A DNA stretch of 64,000 bases. It comes from Tritrichomonas musculus. Taxonomy: Eukaryota > Parabasalia > Tritrichomonadida > Tritrichomonadidae. The position numbers and the translations under genes are program-made. Positions 11,117-22,531 of the stretch are shown in pieces. Under the pieces are notes generated by a model. That model had not been told where the DNA came from, ran no database searches, and saw only the letters and a program-made list of their open reading frames with translations. Within the stretch, counting starts at the first letter, position 1, and every line of letters begins with the position of its first letter. The stretch is from assembly GCA_039105265.1 (NCBI GenBank), contig JAPFFF010000002.1, forward strand, positions 1,178,001 to 1,242,000, in the 5' to 3' direction.

Positions 11117-11236
11117 ACAATTATAATTACAAATGCAAATAATAATATACTTAAATTAATTATTATCCAAAATATTTTAAAACAATATGATGGCTGGATA
11201 AGTTCAGGTCTTATTTTTTTGGGGTTTGGTTTTATA

Positions 11237-12510
11237 GGGGTCTCAAAAAGTTTTTAATTCGACCATCTTTGGAATGGTTTGAAAATGTAATATTTTAATA
11301 ACATATAGTAGTGATCTTAGTAACATTATATTTCTTATCAAATTAAATTTTCATTCTTTATTTATAGAGTTAAAGGTCAAAAAGTTCGTTTAAAATTAAA
11401 AATATAAACGTTTAATCAAATGTCTGAAATAGAGCAGCGAGGAATCATTCATTATTATTATCTAAAAGGAAAAATGCCAGCTCAAATACACCAAAAACTT
11501 GTTAATGTATATCAATGCAATGCGCTGAAAACCAAAACTGTTGAATACTGGTATCATGAATTTAAATGCGGGCGTGTAACGATTGATGATAAGCCCAGAT
11601 CAGGGAGACAGCCATTAGATGATTTGGATGCAATTATTCTTAAAACATTAACAGAATATCCTTTTAGTTCTGTTTCACAAATAAGTGATGTTTGTGGTTG
11701 TTCATATGGTACTGCTTATAACCGTTTAACTGAAGTTCTCGGTTACAAAAATTACACTTTACGTTGGGTGCCTTATTCTCTGACAAATGATCTGAAAAAT
11801 AAAAGAGTAAATGGTGCACTGGAATTAAAATCAATACTTGTTTCTGAGTCACAAAAAGATTTCATTAATCTGATCACAGGAGACCAATCATGGTTCTTTT
11901 TGTCTTATGAACCAGCAAAAAAAAAGGTCAATATCTAAAGATGATGTGCCATTTAGGGTTTCAAAAAGTATATGTACTGAAAAAGTGATGATTACAGTAA
12001 TGTTCTCAAAAAATCGAGTTTTTCATATTGATATGATGAAGAAAGGTCAATCTTTTAATACAGAATATTTTATTAATAATGTGCTTGAACCAACAATTGA
12101 TGAATTTAGAAAAACATCAAAAAAGAAAAAGCTTAAACTCCATCTCGATAATTGTAGAGTTCACAACTCGAAAAAAATCAAATGAGTGGTATAATAAAAA
12201 TGGTGTTGTGAGGGTGCCACATCCTCCATACAGCCCAGACTTGGCACCCTCAGATTACTTTCTTTTCGGATATCTGAAAGAAAAGCTAGCTGGATTATCT
12301 TTCACCTCACCTGAAGAATTATTTGACGCAATAACCGAAATCTTGCATGAAATACCAAGTGACATAATGAACAAGGTTTTTGAATCATGGATAAAGAGAT
12401 GCGATGAAATAATAAATAATAATGGTGAATATATTAAGTAAATATATATTTTAATATTATTACTTTAATCTGTTTCTTTAATAGTCGCCCTAAAAACTTT
12501 TTGAGACCCC
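11237..12510 (+). mobile_element. Mariner-family DNA transposon (Tvmar-like), decayed
   Basis: A 1274-bp element with terminal inverted repeats that begin GGGGTCTCAAAAAGTTTTTA at both ends (20 identical bases, then partial matches), flanked by TA dinucleotides (11235-11236 and 12511-12512) as expected for Tc1/mariner target duplication. It contains one transposase gene. The size, ends and protein are consistent with Tvmar1 of Trichomonas vaginalis, from memory of that family. It lies just outside the Polintons and is unrelated to them. Confidence 0.9.
11420..12441 (+). pseudogene. Mariner transposase, DD34D type, inactivated
   Basis: The N-terminal part (11420-about 11935) has the paired helix-turn-helix DNA-binding region (KTVEYWYHEFKCG, DDKPRSGRQP) and the first catalytic motif LITGDQSWFF. 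The second motif LHLDNCRVHN and the third HPPYSPDLAPSDYFLFG lie in two further frames. The coding sequence changes frame twice, at the A-run near 11919-11927 and at the A-run near 12172-12178, so the transposase is inactive. All three catalytic aspartates are still visible. Expected full length is about 340 residues. Confidence 0.85.
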
Positions 12511-12512
12511 TA

Positions 12513-13624
12513 TATTATATTAAGATAAACAAATAATATTGAAAAAAACACTATTCTTTTATTTGATTTAATTATTTACTATCATTTGAATTATTATGAA
12601 TAAATTTCAAATTAATATTTGCTTTAATGATTCTCATCAAATTAAGCCATAAAAAATAAAATTGACATTTAAAACTTGTATCCTGGGATTTAATAAACGT
12701 ATAACAAAAAAAGTATAAACGTTATCTAAAGGATTTCCTTGAAAAGCAGATAGTTAAAATGCATATTAAAAACTATAAATAAAAAATAAATTCAATTACT
12801 TACCAAGATGGGCAAATTGGATACCCCGTGATAACCACATGCCCAGATGTTGTAATCATGCAGAAGGTTTTCACGGGAATATTAATACCACATTAAATAC
12901 AAGAGGTATAAAAACATTTAAAAATGGATTTTGTAAAATATTTGATTTTATAGTGAATTATTTGCAAGATAGAATAGAAACTTATTGTTTATCTTTTCAA
13001 AAAAAAAAAAAAACACTCAAAAATAATTCAAAAAGTTCGAAACTTTTTGAAAGAAGATTCTGATTTTTTTTTTAAAATATCCAAATGAAGTTTGTGATTG
13101 TGAAGCCCAGTTGTACAATTTAATGATTTATGGAATTGATTTTCAATGTGTTCATACAGTTCTATCAAAATTGATATCAAGTGAATTTTTTAAGAATTTT
13201 TTGATGATTTTCATATTGATTTCCAAAATTTTTTTATATTATGCTTTCAATATTGTCCAGTATCTTTTTATGAGAAATCTAAATTCAATACTAATATTCA
13301 AAATATCTCAGAAAAGATAGTTAAAAACTTTTTTACTGCAAATTCATTTCTAGACTAGGATGATAACAAAAAGAGGTTTTCAGAGCTTGCTTTTCGCTTT
13401 TTAGATTGCTTTACTTATTCATTGCCTCAATTCTTGGAAGTGAATCCTAATCAGTATTCATCAAATGTTCCAAAATCTGATGAGAACACAAATCCGTTTA
13501 AATTCGTTATACGAAAGGCAAAGTAAATAAAAAAATCAATTAAACTTGAAGATAATAAACTATTAAATGATTTTATAAAAGAAAAAGATAATGATAACAC
13601 AAAAATGATCAAGAAAAAGTATAA
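12513..13624. other. Decayed repeat or host sequence into which element C inserted
   Basis: AT-rich DNA with only fragments of coding character. Besides the relic at 12839-13063, a short protein-like stretch reading QYSSNVPKSDENTNPFKF lies near 13450-13510, in a segment ending in stops. It is probably one old transposon or gene that decayed before C arrived. The bases GTATAA (13619-13624) would be the left target duplication of C. Confidence 0.45.
12839..13063 (+). pseudogene. MULE-like transposase relic
   Basis: A 74-residue fragment containing CCNHAEGFHGNIN followed by a helical segment and a lysine-rich tail. A motif of this kind (N-x-AEGFH-x-x-IN) is typical of the C-terminal part of Mutator-like transposases and their protist relatives. 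The frame is open upstream of the first methionine for about 10 residues, and the region around it is full of stops. The assignment is tentative. Confidence 0.35.
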
Positions 13625-14187
13625 AGTAGTGTATAGGTGGCGCGTAGGACCCCCAGATACGAAAATGGTCGAAAATGGCCCTTAAATGGGTAGTTACGAG
13701 CATGGAAACGCGTTTTCGAAAAGTCCCCAAAAGAGCCCCAAATGGGCCTTAAATGGGCTATTTTCAGCACTCCGACGAGTTATGCCTATCGGAAATTCCT
13801 CGCGTGACATGCCCATCATGTATTTCTCGCACACTCGGAGGGTCTAGTTACGGTGCTCGAAATGGACGACCCCCAGATATGAAATTCGTCGAAAATGGCC
13901 CTTAAATGGGTAGTTACGGTGATCGTGAGAGATCCTCGTTTGTGACCATCCGGTGACCGTTTCGTGGTGGTTATGCCCGGTAAAGAGTCTCGTTAGTGAG
14001 TGAAATGGACGACCCCCAGATATTGTTTATACCTCATGAGCGGTAAATAGCGGGGTGGGTGAGTGTGGATGTACGTGGATGGGTGATCTCGTGAGGGGTG
14101 TGCACGTGGGGGGTGATCTCGTGAGGGGTGATGGCTTATGGGTGGGTGATCTCGTTACCGACCTACCAACTTTTTAGTCGAAACCAA
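13625..14187. repeat. Terminal region of element C with internal repeats
   Basis: No gene is visible in these 560 bases. The segment GACCCCCAGATACGAAAATG with the following GGCCCTTAAATGGGTAGTTACG occurs near 13656 and again near 13867, and GACCCCCAGATAT a third time near 14010. GGTGATCTCGTGAGGGGTG is repeated near 14080-14160. This is probably the left terminal repeat of C plus subterminal repeats; the partner at the right end is outside the window. Confidence 0.6.
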
Positions 14188-14238
14188 ATGACCTCGAAGG
14201 GTAAAACCGGAATGAAAGAACTGATGGACATTGTCCTT
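14188..14238 (+). pseudogene. First codons of the element C capsid-associated gene, cut by A
   Basis: The ATG follows ACTTTTTAGTCGAAACCAA, nearly the same leader that precedes the fibre gene of C (62667-62683). Sixteen or so codons (MTSKGKTGMKELMDIV) are present before the A insertion. The other part of the gene resumes after A at 57595. The short piece therefore marks where A entered C. Confidence 0.7.
14233..14238. repeat. 6-bp target duplication GTCCTT (left of A)
   Basis: GTCCTT stands immediately before the AGTAGTGATG end of A and again at 57589-57594 immediately after its other end. Six-base target duplications are the norm for Polintons. Confidence 0.9.
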
Positions 14239-14435
14239 AGTAGTGATGTGTGTTCCGAATCGGGGTCAGATAAATCCCACCCAAAAACGCCTTTAAATGG
14301 CCCATATTTGGGCCCCATAAATTCCAAAAATGGCCTATATTTGGGTCAATATTCAAAATCCACATACTGCATACCTCCCCAAAACGCTTATAAAACGCCC
14401 ATATTCGGGTCCATACAAATTCCAAAAATAGCCCA
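14239..14435. repeat. Left terminal inverted repeat of A
   Basis: 197 bases that match the reverse complement of 57392-57588 with only a few mismatches. The repeat contains several short inverted motifs such as GGCCCATATTTGGGCC and ends in TAGCCCA. Beyond it, ATGGACCACTTATGGACC-like short repeats continue on both sides with changed order. Confidence 0.9.
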
Positions 14436-14565
14436 TATATGGCCCACTTATGGACCACTTATGGACCACCTATGGACCACCTATAGCCCACTTATGACCC
14501 AGACCATACGGAATTCCAAAAATAACGCGATTCTCGAATCAATCCAATTTTTTATCCAGTTAGAA

Positions 14566-14883
14566 ATGAATTCAACAACTGCACACAGTGCATTCGTTGC
14601 CATGCCACAACTCTCCAATGTCGAAGCTAATGGTGTCAAACTCGATTACCTCGAACGAGTCATCCTCAAGAAATACCCCCAATGGAAATCCCTTGCATTC
14701 GACTACCACAACGACGATGATTTCATGGACGATCTCATTGACACAATATCAAATTTTGAAACCGATTTGGAATCCCTTCGAACCAAAATCATAGATGGTG
14801 ATAGCTATGATCGCAAGGAACTCGATTTGAGCCGTATCAAGATGCTATTGAAAATACTCGAATTCTCATATGAATTTGCTTGA
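14566..14883 (+). CDS. Unknown acidic protein at the left end of A
   Basis: A 105-residue protein with its start supported by AATTTTTTATCCAGTTAGAA before the ATG. It is rich in D, E and L, with a helical central part (KLDYLERVILKKYPQWKS, DDDFMDDLIDTISNFETDLESL) and no membrane segment. I do not recognise it. B and D have no counterpart, so it is an accessory gene of A's left end. It lies just inside the terminal repeat and upstream of the KilA-N gene. Confidence 0.6.
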   Translation: MNSTTAHSAFVAMPQLSNVEANGVKLDYLERVILKKYPQWKSLAFDYHNDDDFMDDLIDTISNFETDLESLRTKIIDGDSYDRKELDLSRIKMLLKILEFSYEFA

Positions 14884-15028
14884 GCATTTGTTCAATCGCA
14901 TTCGCATTTATGTTTTTGGACTCAACTCCATATGATGTAATAACTAGCTGGTTCGCAATGCAACTCAATTTTTTATCGAACCAATCGATGATGAGTATGA
15001 ATACATCCAATATAATGATAAGCTCCGT

Positions 15029-15709
15029 TTGGTACATTCCATTAAGGATGATATGTACCAGATGCAATCAATTCTCAATGCATGCAATTCCAAGAAGCAG
15101 GCTTATCGATGGAGGCAACTCGCTGAAACCAATGAAATACTCGATGAATTATCGGCACAGCAAAATTGCTGTCCCGAGGATTTGGTGCAAAATCGAGTAA
15201 ATATTGGTAATTCCCATTTGCAAGGTATATACATTCACCGACTACTGGTCAATGATGTTGCATGCTGGGCAAGTCGAAAGTATGCCATATATATTGCTCA
15301 GCTTTTGGATGCTCATTTTGAGAAGCAACGCGAGCAGATGGATAACAAAATCAATGACCTCACTACAAGGGCTGTCCCCAAGGATCACAAAAATAGCTAC
15401 CGATATATGATATGGCTTGAGGATCTTCCCAAAGATAAGGATTCTGTGGTACTCCATCTCGTTCGTCGCAACAAGCATTCATGGAGGCAGGTCAGTAGGA
15501 TATATCAAGATAAGAAGAAGCGCTGGATATTTATTGATGACCTACCCATCGCAATGACCCCGAATGAAGATATCAAACGAATGGCCAAAGCTATGTTCAA
15601 AGGGGATGATGTCAACGTAGGTGGTACCAGGATTACCATCAAAAGATCATGCCTTAATGATTTTCACACAGCTGTGGACAAATATTTCACAACCACAATG
15701 CAATCATAA
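15029..15709 (+). CDS. KilA-N domain DNA-binding protein (element A)
   Basis: The clear part encodes about 226 residues. A KilA-N-like domain covers about residues 15-95, with the signature IYIHRLLVNDVACWASRKYA, followed by an R/K-rich connector and the C-terminal domain shared with D (MIWLEDLPKDKDSVVLHLV, KRWIFIDDLPIAMTPNEDI, RITIKRSCLNDFHTAV). Similarity to D continues upstream of 15029 (EPIDDEYEYIQYN), but the start is not certain, so completeness is open. A palindromic repeat (15154-15175) is embedded in frame. A role in binding DNA is inferred from the family. B lacks this gene. Confidence 0.75.
   Translation: MVHSIKDDMYQMQSILNACNSKKQAYRWRQLAETNEILDELSAQQNCCPEDLVQNRVNIGNSHLQGIYIHRLLVNDVACWASRKYAIYIAQLLDAHFEKQREQMDNKINDLTTRAVPKDHKNSYRYMIWLEDLPKDKDSVVLHLVRRNKHSWRQVSRIYQDKKKRWIFIDDLPIAMTPNEDIKRMAKAMFKGDDVNVGGTRITIKRSCLNDFHTAVDKYFTTTMQS
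15154..15175. repeat. Palindromic repeat with ACAGCAAAATTGCTGT core, inside the KilA-N gene
   Basis: The core ACAGCAAAATTGCTGT has two 9-bp arms around AAAT when the outer GG/CC bases are counted. The same sequence occurs in non-coding positions at 22505-22526 and 51588-51609, so it is a small dispersed repeat that here lies inside a reading frame (residues around AQQNCCP). Confidence 0.75.
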
Positions 15710-15764
15710 GTACATTCGTCAAAATCCCTGGAACAGTCGAAAATAATATTTTATTTTTGCATAA

Positions 15765-16358
15765 ATGGATACTGGTACAGATATTGATATGACTACTGAT
15801 ACAGCTACTGATATGGCTACTGATATGGCTACTGATACAGTTACTGATACAGCTACTGGTACAGCAACTGATGCTGAGATACTCCTAAAGATCGTAGATG
15901 GTATCACCGATTTGCGCCGAGATGTCAAGCATTTGATTAAGCGTATGAACCATAAACGCAAACCATCTGCTGATACCCCAAAGGCTGAAGCACATATCAA
16001 CACCACTCAGGACCCTACTCAGGATGCAAATGACTCACCTCCTGAAACCCCATCTATTGAACATCCTCGACCTCGTTTAAATCGGACCCACATATTCAAT
16101 CGAAGTAAGTTTTTGGATATTGGGGATCACGACCGATTGATCCAATATGTCACATCACAGGCAGTAATCGATGCGGTCTCCAACGCAGAACCTCATAAAC
16201 GTGTATCCCTATTGCGTAGACTCATACGTGATAACCTAAAGTTGAGTATCTCCATGTATATGACCCAAAAACTAATCAACACCCATATGCCTATAAACGG
16301 TCCCCCAAGGGAACCAGCTCCAGATCCCGATGATGAGATCGATACAACCGATTTCTAA
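15765..16358 (+). CDS. Conserved element protein of unknown function, acidic C-terminus (element A)
   Basis: Ortholog of the D (8444-8965) and B (27284-27769) proteins, 197 residues. The N-terminus has an expanded threonine/aspartate repeat (ATDMATD and variants, residues about 3-36) that is shorter in D and absent in B. The conserved parts are the helical and basic EILLKIVDGITDLRRD-VKHLIKRMNHKRK segment and the C-terminal HIFNRSKFLDIGDHDRLIQY to DDEIDTTDF. The start follows TTTTATTTTTGCATAA. The function is unknown. Confidence 0.75.
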   Translation: MDTGTDIDMTTDTATDMATDMATDTVTDTATGTATDAEILLKIVDGITDLRRDVKHLIKRMNHKRKPSADTPKAEAHINTTQDPTQDANDSPPETPSIEHPRPRLNRTHIFNRSKFLDIGDHDRLIQYVTSQAVIDAVSNAEPHKRVSLLRRLIRDNLKLSISMYMTQKLINTHMPINGPPREPAPDPDDEIDTTDF

Positions 16359-16806
16359 CCGTAGTCCAAAAATATTTTTGCAAAAACCGACCCCATGATG
16401 GATGCGTAATGCATTCTCTAGAGGAACCAATATACGTGCCCGGGATTGCACATCAATCCCTCAAGGAAAATACCTGCATCCACCATGAGGTTGGTTGGGG
16501 TTGCAAATGCCGGCAAATGCCCGTATTACCCCATAATCCACAAGTAATAGCTTACCCAAGGTGTTTAGTGCGCTTGGGCTCTATCACAAATATGGACCGG
16601 AAATAATACGAAAAATCGGTATGGCAGTGGATCGAACCTATGCCTGCCGCCGAAGCTGGGAGACATCCTTCTTGATCCAACAACTATACCAGTTAGCGCT
16701 AACACATATATGATTTCGATTTGCTATTTAATCGAATAAAATTCAAAAATAGTATGTCATCAACTGCGTTGCGATGATTATTTTTGTATTTTTACCAATG
16801 GGGTAA
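16359..16806 (+). other. Conserved non-coding block of element A
   Basis: About 450 bases between the acidic-tailed gene and the polymerase. It contains a tRNA-like sequence on the minus strand, the palindrome GTTAGCGCTAAC and a T-rich promoter-like stretch right before the polymerase ATG. A 65-codon frame (16409-16606) is conserved in B at 27820-28017 but not in D, so it is more probably chance conservation than a gene. A replication or packaging signal would be a reasonable idea, without direct proof. Confidence 0.65.
16611..16703 (-). ncRNA. tRNA-like sequence with pol III-type boxes (element A copy)
   Basis: Same features as the D copy: palindrome GTTAGCGCTAAC (16692-16703), A-box-like TGGTATAGTTG, B-box-like GGTTCGATCC and a terminator-like T run (A run at 16611-16615 on the plus strand). 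The B-box here is closer to consensus than in D. The strand is opposite to the polymerase gene in all three elements. Confidence 0.5.
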
Positions 16807-19800
16807 ATGAGTAAGATTACTAATTGGAATTTCGATAAAAAGGTTCTACCCACAGACATTGTCAGAGACTATATCGATCTCATCAATGAGAAGTTCCGCG
16901 GGGGTATCTCAACCAACAGCCAATATGTTGGACAGCTGAGCAGTCTCATAAAGTTCCTGAATGAGAACTCGTTTGTAGCTCACACTGGTTTTGATCCCGA
17001 TAATAAGCTCGAGGAATCAGATCTTGATACATTCCTCAGACGACTGAGGCTTACACGTGCTGAGCAGAGGCGTCTCAAGGTATTGGGATTGGAAGGTGCT
17101 GAACGCTTACTGAATAGCAAGATTAATAAGACCCATTTTAATAAAACTGTTTTAACCGCGAGTGATGTCAAAGATTATATCAAGATCGTCAACACTGAGT
17201 TCGGCGGCAAAATCCCAACCGACATATCACAGGCCGCACAGCAGAGCAGTCTCATAAAGTTCCTGAATGATAATTTATTTGTATATCGCACACGTTTTGA
17301 TACTAATACTCTTCTCGAGGAATCCCATTTTGACAAATTCTTCGAGAGACTGCATGATGAACAAGAGGATAAGCTGCTGAGGGATGCAACTGAACAGAAT
17401 CTGCATGCACTTGAGGAAGTCAGACTTGAACGTGAACGTGCTAAGCAATTGGAACGGGAGCGTGCTAAGCAGGAGCGTCTCCAGAAGCAGGAACAGAAGC
17501 GGGAACAGAAACTGGCTGAGAAGTCGAAACGCGATCGATTGAAACAGAAGCAGGAACAGGAGAAGAAACTGGAACGTGAAAATCATCGCAAGATTAATAC
17601 TAAGCATTTTGCTAAACATGTTCTACCCATAGAAACTGTTGATCATTATATCGCTAAGGCCAATAAGGAGTTCGATGCCAACATCACAACCAGCAACACA
17701 TCATATAATGAACGACTGAGCAGTTTCGTAAAGTTCCTGAATGAGAACTCATTTGTATATCGCACTGGTTTGAGTCACAAGTATATCGAGGCATCAGATC
17801 TTGATACATTCTTCAAGCAGCTGAGGGCTGAACGAACTAAGGATTACTTCAATAATTTCAATAGAGATGATTACAAGATTGAGGACCGCATTGATGAACG
17901 CCAGCAATTGAATACCTGGATTAAGTTCATTCAGCAATTAGATGATGAACACAAAGCATATTCATATTTCAACAAGTATTATCCCGAGTATCTCGATAGA
18001 GCTGAAATACAGGATATACTCCGAGACAGGACTAAGGTTACAAAACTGAATCATATTATCGGTAGTAACGCTAGTATTGATGATAACAAAGCATATTCCT
18101 ATTTCAACAAATATTTCCCCGAGTATATCGACAGAACTGAAATACATAATATACCCCGAGACAGGACTAAGGTTACAAAACTGGTCCATATTATCAATGA
18201 TTCCCCCAAGGCCCCCGAAAATATTGATGATCTCCCCAAGGACCCCGAAAATAATGAAATACTCGATTACCTCAGTGAGTTCGGTCATGAGTTCAAATCG
18301 AAACACACCGATTTCCTCATGGTGAATGAACCTGATAGCTATGATAGGGCTGTAGAGGCTTGGCAAAAATATGCCAAATATGCTGATAGTGATTACAGTG
18401 AACGCACAGATATTGATACCCATGAGCCGATATACATATACTACTTCAACTCGATATCCTCATTGAACTCTATATATGAGGGTTTGCAACAGGTCTATAA
18501 GCGTGAGGTAAAACCATTCAAAATCTATTTCCAACTCTCGGGTGTATTTGAGACCCCCTATGCTGAGAATGTGTTTGGGTATTCATGTGAATATGCAGCT
18601 AGGGAAATCAATTGGAACAACTATAAATCGGCTATCCCAATTGTGGTTCGTGATGAGCAATCACTTGATATCGTGAAGTACTATATTGAATCAGTACTGC
18701 ACTCATATGAGACCTCAACATCTGGAACCAAGTTGATTATGGTAGGATCAGTCTCATTCACGGTATCTCGAATGGTCAAGGTTAGTGGTCCAATCAAGGA
18801 TTTACCTCCTGAGATCAAAAATAGCAAATTCATCATCACAGACAATGCTGATGACAATCTATGCTGGTACCGATTTCTGGCTGCATGTCTAGATGACCAT
18901 CTAGTTGACCCTGAATCTGGTTGCAATACCAAGAATCGCACACAGGCAGCTAGGAAGCTCCTATGCGAGGATCACAATATAGTGTATTCTACTAAGCCAT
19001 CTCAAGATGCAATTGACCTCCTGAACAACTATCCAGGTACATCAATTGAATCCATGAAGGCATCTGCCGAGAAGCATCACTTGAATGTGGACATCTATGA
19101 GTACTTGGAGGATCTCAAAGTTTATAACCTTCAGGACCAATGGAAATACAATAAGGACAACTCATTTAGGAAATCCGCATTGCTGTTCACTCAAAATCGA
19201 ATCATTCATATAATGTACATCAAGGATGCTGAGAAGCTGACCAACATCCACATCTGCCCAAAGTGTGGTTCATATGCGCATTACGGTCATCACAATATGA
19301 AGCGTTTCGAGAACCATAAGCTACATTGTGACGGTGTATTTCGAAAGCGATTCATACCCAATCGTGAACCACTACCATACTGTCCACATATACTCAGCAA
19401 TTCGGTGTACGAATATTGCTTAGCCTATGGTCTCGAATGGAAACCCAACATATATTACATCACCTACGATTTCGAAACTGTTGAACAGCCTGTGAATACA
19501 TCTATTGGTTCATCCACAACCATCAACTCACGACTGATTCCCCTTAGTGTATCATCATGTGTCAAATCGCAATCTGGTTGTACCACAAAGCACTTCTCAT
19601 TAAGGGATTCATCTGAGTTCATCATCAAATGGATCGAGTGGTTGTTTGAGCAATCCAAGCAGGTGTATCACGATAAGGTTCAATACATGAAATCCTTCAT
19701 CAATCAACCAGTTGACAATCTCAAAACCATTGATCGCAACCTGAATGTGATAACCGTATTTGGATTCAACTCGAGTAGATTCGATAGCAACCTATTCAAG

Positions 19801-22412
19801 GAGTATCTCAATTACAGTTCAGCCAAGCGAAATATGTTCTGGAGTGTTGAGCCCAATAGCATCATTGGTACCACATCCTCATTGAAGCAGTTCATATTGA
19901 AGTCACCCAAATACGATACCAAGTTGCGATTCATCGACGCACAATCATTCGTAGCTGGAGGTACATTAAGACAATTCGGGGTAGACTTTGGAGGAGTTGA
20001 GAATAGCTCAAAGGGTGTATTCCCATATGAAGCCATCAACACTGAGAACTACAATGAGGTCCTCTCACAAGCAGAACCATTTGAGTATGAGGCATTCTAT
20101 AGCTATCTCAACCAGAAGAACCCATTGACACCAGATGATTACAAGCTATATCTCGAGGATGCCAAAAACTATAAAACCCGATGGGACTACCTACTTGCAT
20201 ACAATGATAATGATGTCGAGATGATGATCAAACCCATTGACAACCTGATTGCACTCAATGCACAGTACAACGTGGACCTCATCTCAAACCTATCGCTAAG
20301 CAAGAATGCATCCTGTATCAAGTATGCACTTGCATATAAGGAATTTGATCCAAATGCCGAATACTCCATACAGAATCCCATTAACAAATTCAAACCAAAC
20401 CTCGATTGGTGGCGATTCAAATGCGAGAACTACTATAACCAGGATGTCAAATATAATCAATCTCATAAGGACAAGCCCAGGAACCTCGATAAATGTGTTT
20501 GTGAGGAGCAATTCGATAAGTTCATGGAGATGTACAACAATCCAGATACTGGCAAGTGCCATCTCTGTGGTGAGCACTTCACATGGACCAACAGACCTAC
20601 TCTCGATAGAATCAATAATGATATCGGTCATGAACTCAGTAACTGTAAACTCGCTTGTGCGGAATGTAACAGACTTCGCAGTCGTGATGACCCCAATATA
20701 ACCAAACTCCGAATTCAGCTGAAGAAGTACTGCAAGATGATGCATCTCCCAACACTCATCAATGACGAACAGGAGTATTACAGCTTACGGAACAACATCA
20801 CGGGTGGTCTATCCAATGTCATGCATCGTGTCAACATCAAGGGTCATACCAAAATAAACCGTTTTAGATACAACGCCGTTGATCACAAGGTAATCTCATA
20901 TGATACTCCACACACGATGACTCATATTGTTGGAGTTGATTTCAATAGCTTATACCCATCTGCATTCAGTTCATCCAAACATGATGCCAATCCATATCAC
21001 GGGGGAGTCATGTATATGCCAGGTTCCATGATAGAGCGATTCGAGGTATACAAGGATGGTACCAAAAATATGAACACCTACAACTCATGCATGCATATCA
21101 TCAACAGCCAGAAGCTCCGAAAGCATCCCAAATTCCTGTTCAAAGCGGAGGTCATGTTGAAATGCCCAATATCCAAAATCAACTACTTCATCAATTTTCC
21201 ACCTGTATTTCGCAATTTCGATATCACCAATGATGAGGCCACAATTGGCCCATATATGCACGACTATATGACTCACAATAAGCTCCCATCTGTTGACAAA
21301 ACTGAACGGAAGCTGACCATGAGTGTTGATACAATGGGTACCTATCAGACATTCTCGAACTACTACCTCTGGTTCCTCCTCGACCATGGACTTGTCATTG
21401 AGGATATCAAGAGTCTCACCACATACGAGGCTCATCGTGGATTCAACCCATTCGTTAGCGAGTTCATGAAACGCCGTCAGGATATCATCTCTGGAGCTGC
21501 TGGGGGGAATGGCGCTGAAAGCGACTTGAGCATGGCAATGAGAAGTTCTACAAGATCAGCATGAATGGCTCATATGGGTACGATGGGATGAACACCGAGA
21601 AGTTCTCCAAAATCAAGATATGCTCACGCGATAAGACCTTCCAGAATATCATCTACGACAACTATGTCAGTGGCACCAAATTGAGTGATGACAACTATCT
21701 ACTCCAGATGAACCCAAAGAGCTTCAAATGCACGACATGCCTTCAGGAATCATTCTGGACTCTAGATAATGCCAAATTCTGGTATCTCACATTCATATAC
21801 GAGTTCATGTACAAGTGCCTTGATGTGGAGCGATTCCATTTCATAGAGAGGGACACTGATAGTGCGTATTTTGCGGTTGCTGGTGATGATACCAAGGGGT
21901 CCGATCAAGAGTTCAAATACATCATCAAGAATAGGGCATTCTATGATGAGAACATATATAAGTTCATGCCGAATCCCAATATAAATACAATCGCTGATGA
22001 GAAGAAAATACTGGGTCTCTGCATTGAGAAATATGGTGAGAATATGATAGCGTTAGCCCCCAAGTGCTACACCATATTTAATAGTGAAGCTGTGACCAAG
22101 GCACTCAAACTCAAGGGGGTCTCCCTCAAGAAAAACCATATTACAAGTGATGATTACAAGGACATCATCGACAATGGCGGTGTGAAGGTTGGCAAAAATA
22201 TCAATCTGCAGATGATGCGCAAGCTCTCAGCCCCTCCGGGGATGACTCGCAAACTCTCAGCACCTCCAGAGATGACGATGTCCAAGATCACAGTAAACAA
22301 GAATGCTCTCACTGGGACACACACCAAAATGATTGTCCTCGCGAACCAATCCTGTGCACCATTCATCCACGGACTCACATCAGGGGACTATATTATATGC
22401 AATTCGAATTGA
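16807..22412 (+). pseudogene. Protein-primed family B DNA polymerase (element A), broken
   Basis: This has the same architecture as in B and D: three N-terminal repeats of about 95-115 residues with a long K/E/R-rich coiled-coil linker after the second, a duplicated YFNKYYPEYLDR-type segment, cysteine-peptidase-like DNLCWYRFLA, zinc finger CPKCGSYA, exonuclease motifs YDFETVE, FGFNSSRFD and YNDNDVEMM, HNH-like module and palm motifs DFNSLYPS, MNGSYGYDG and RDTDSAYF. Near the C-terminus two tandem copies of a short repeat encode RKLSAPP. The gene looks broken, with about one break. Identity to B is very high across the catalytic half. Confidence 0.9.
22206..22275. repeat. Two tandem GCAAGCTCTCAGCCCCTCC-type hairpin repeats in the polymerase 3' end
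   Basis: Two copies of a sequence close to CGCAAGCTCTCAGCCCCTCC with GGGGATGA next to it lie in tandem and in frame; the inner hairpin is CCCC-TCC-GGGG. The B polymerase has unrelated residues here (NKIQSKISE). Related sequences occur at 22432-22465, 37997-38022, 40335-40375, 48890-48940 and 49256-49281. Confidence 0.75.
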
Positions 22413-22531
22413 AAATTGGGTGTACGGGATTTATGCGCAAGCTCTAAGCTCCAAAGGAGATTCCCGCAGACCCCAGATTTCATGGAGATAACCACTCAAT
22501 CCCTGGAACAGCAAAATTGCTGTCCCGATAA
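22413..22531. repeat. Intergenic hairpin cluster between polymerase and fibre genes of A
   Basis: The gap contains a GGGATTTATGCGCAAGCTC-type repeat with an inner CTCC-AAA-GGAG hairpin, a GATTCCCGCAGACCCC segment and the palindrome with ACAGCAAAATTGCTGT core (22505-22526). B has no such gap: its two genes overlap at their ends. Parts of this cluster recur at 40335-40375 and 51588-51665 near the integrase gene. A transcription-termination role between convergent genes is possible. Confidence 0.65.

Larger units (their letters stand above)
10241..11236. other. Host-type intergenic DNA with repeats
   Basis: AT-rich DNA between element D and the mariner. It holds a 23-bp minisatellite, a short array of about 16-bp units (TTATCTGGCTGTGGAA, 10925-10990) and a 123-bp inverted-repeat element. 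I see no gene. Confidence 0.6.

Noticed and set aside
16409-16606. 65-codon frame in the non-coding block, also in B at 27820-28017
   Set aside because: The D copy has different sequence and stops in the corresponding segment, and the strong DNA conservation of the block explains the similarity.
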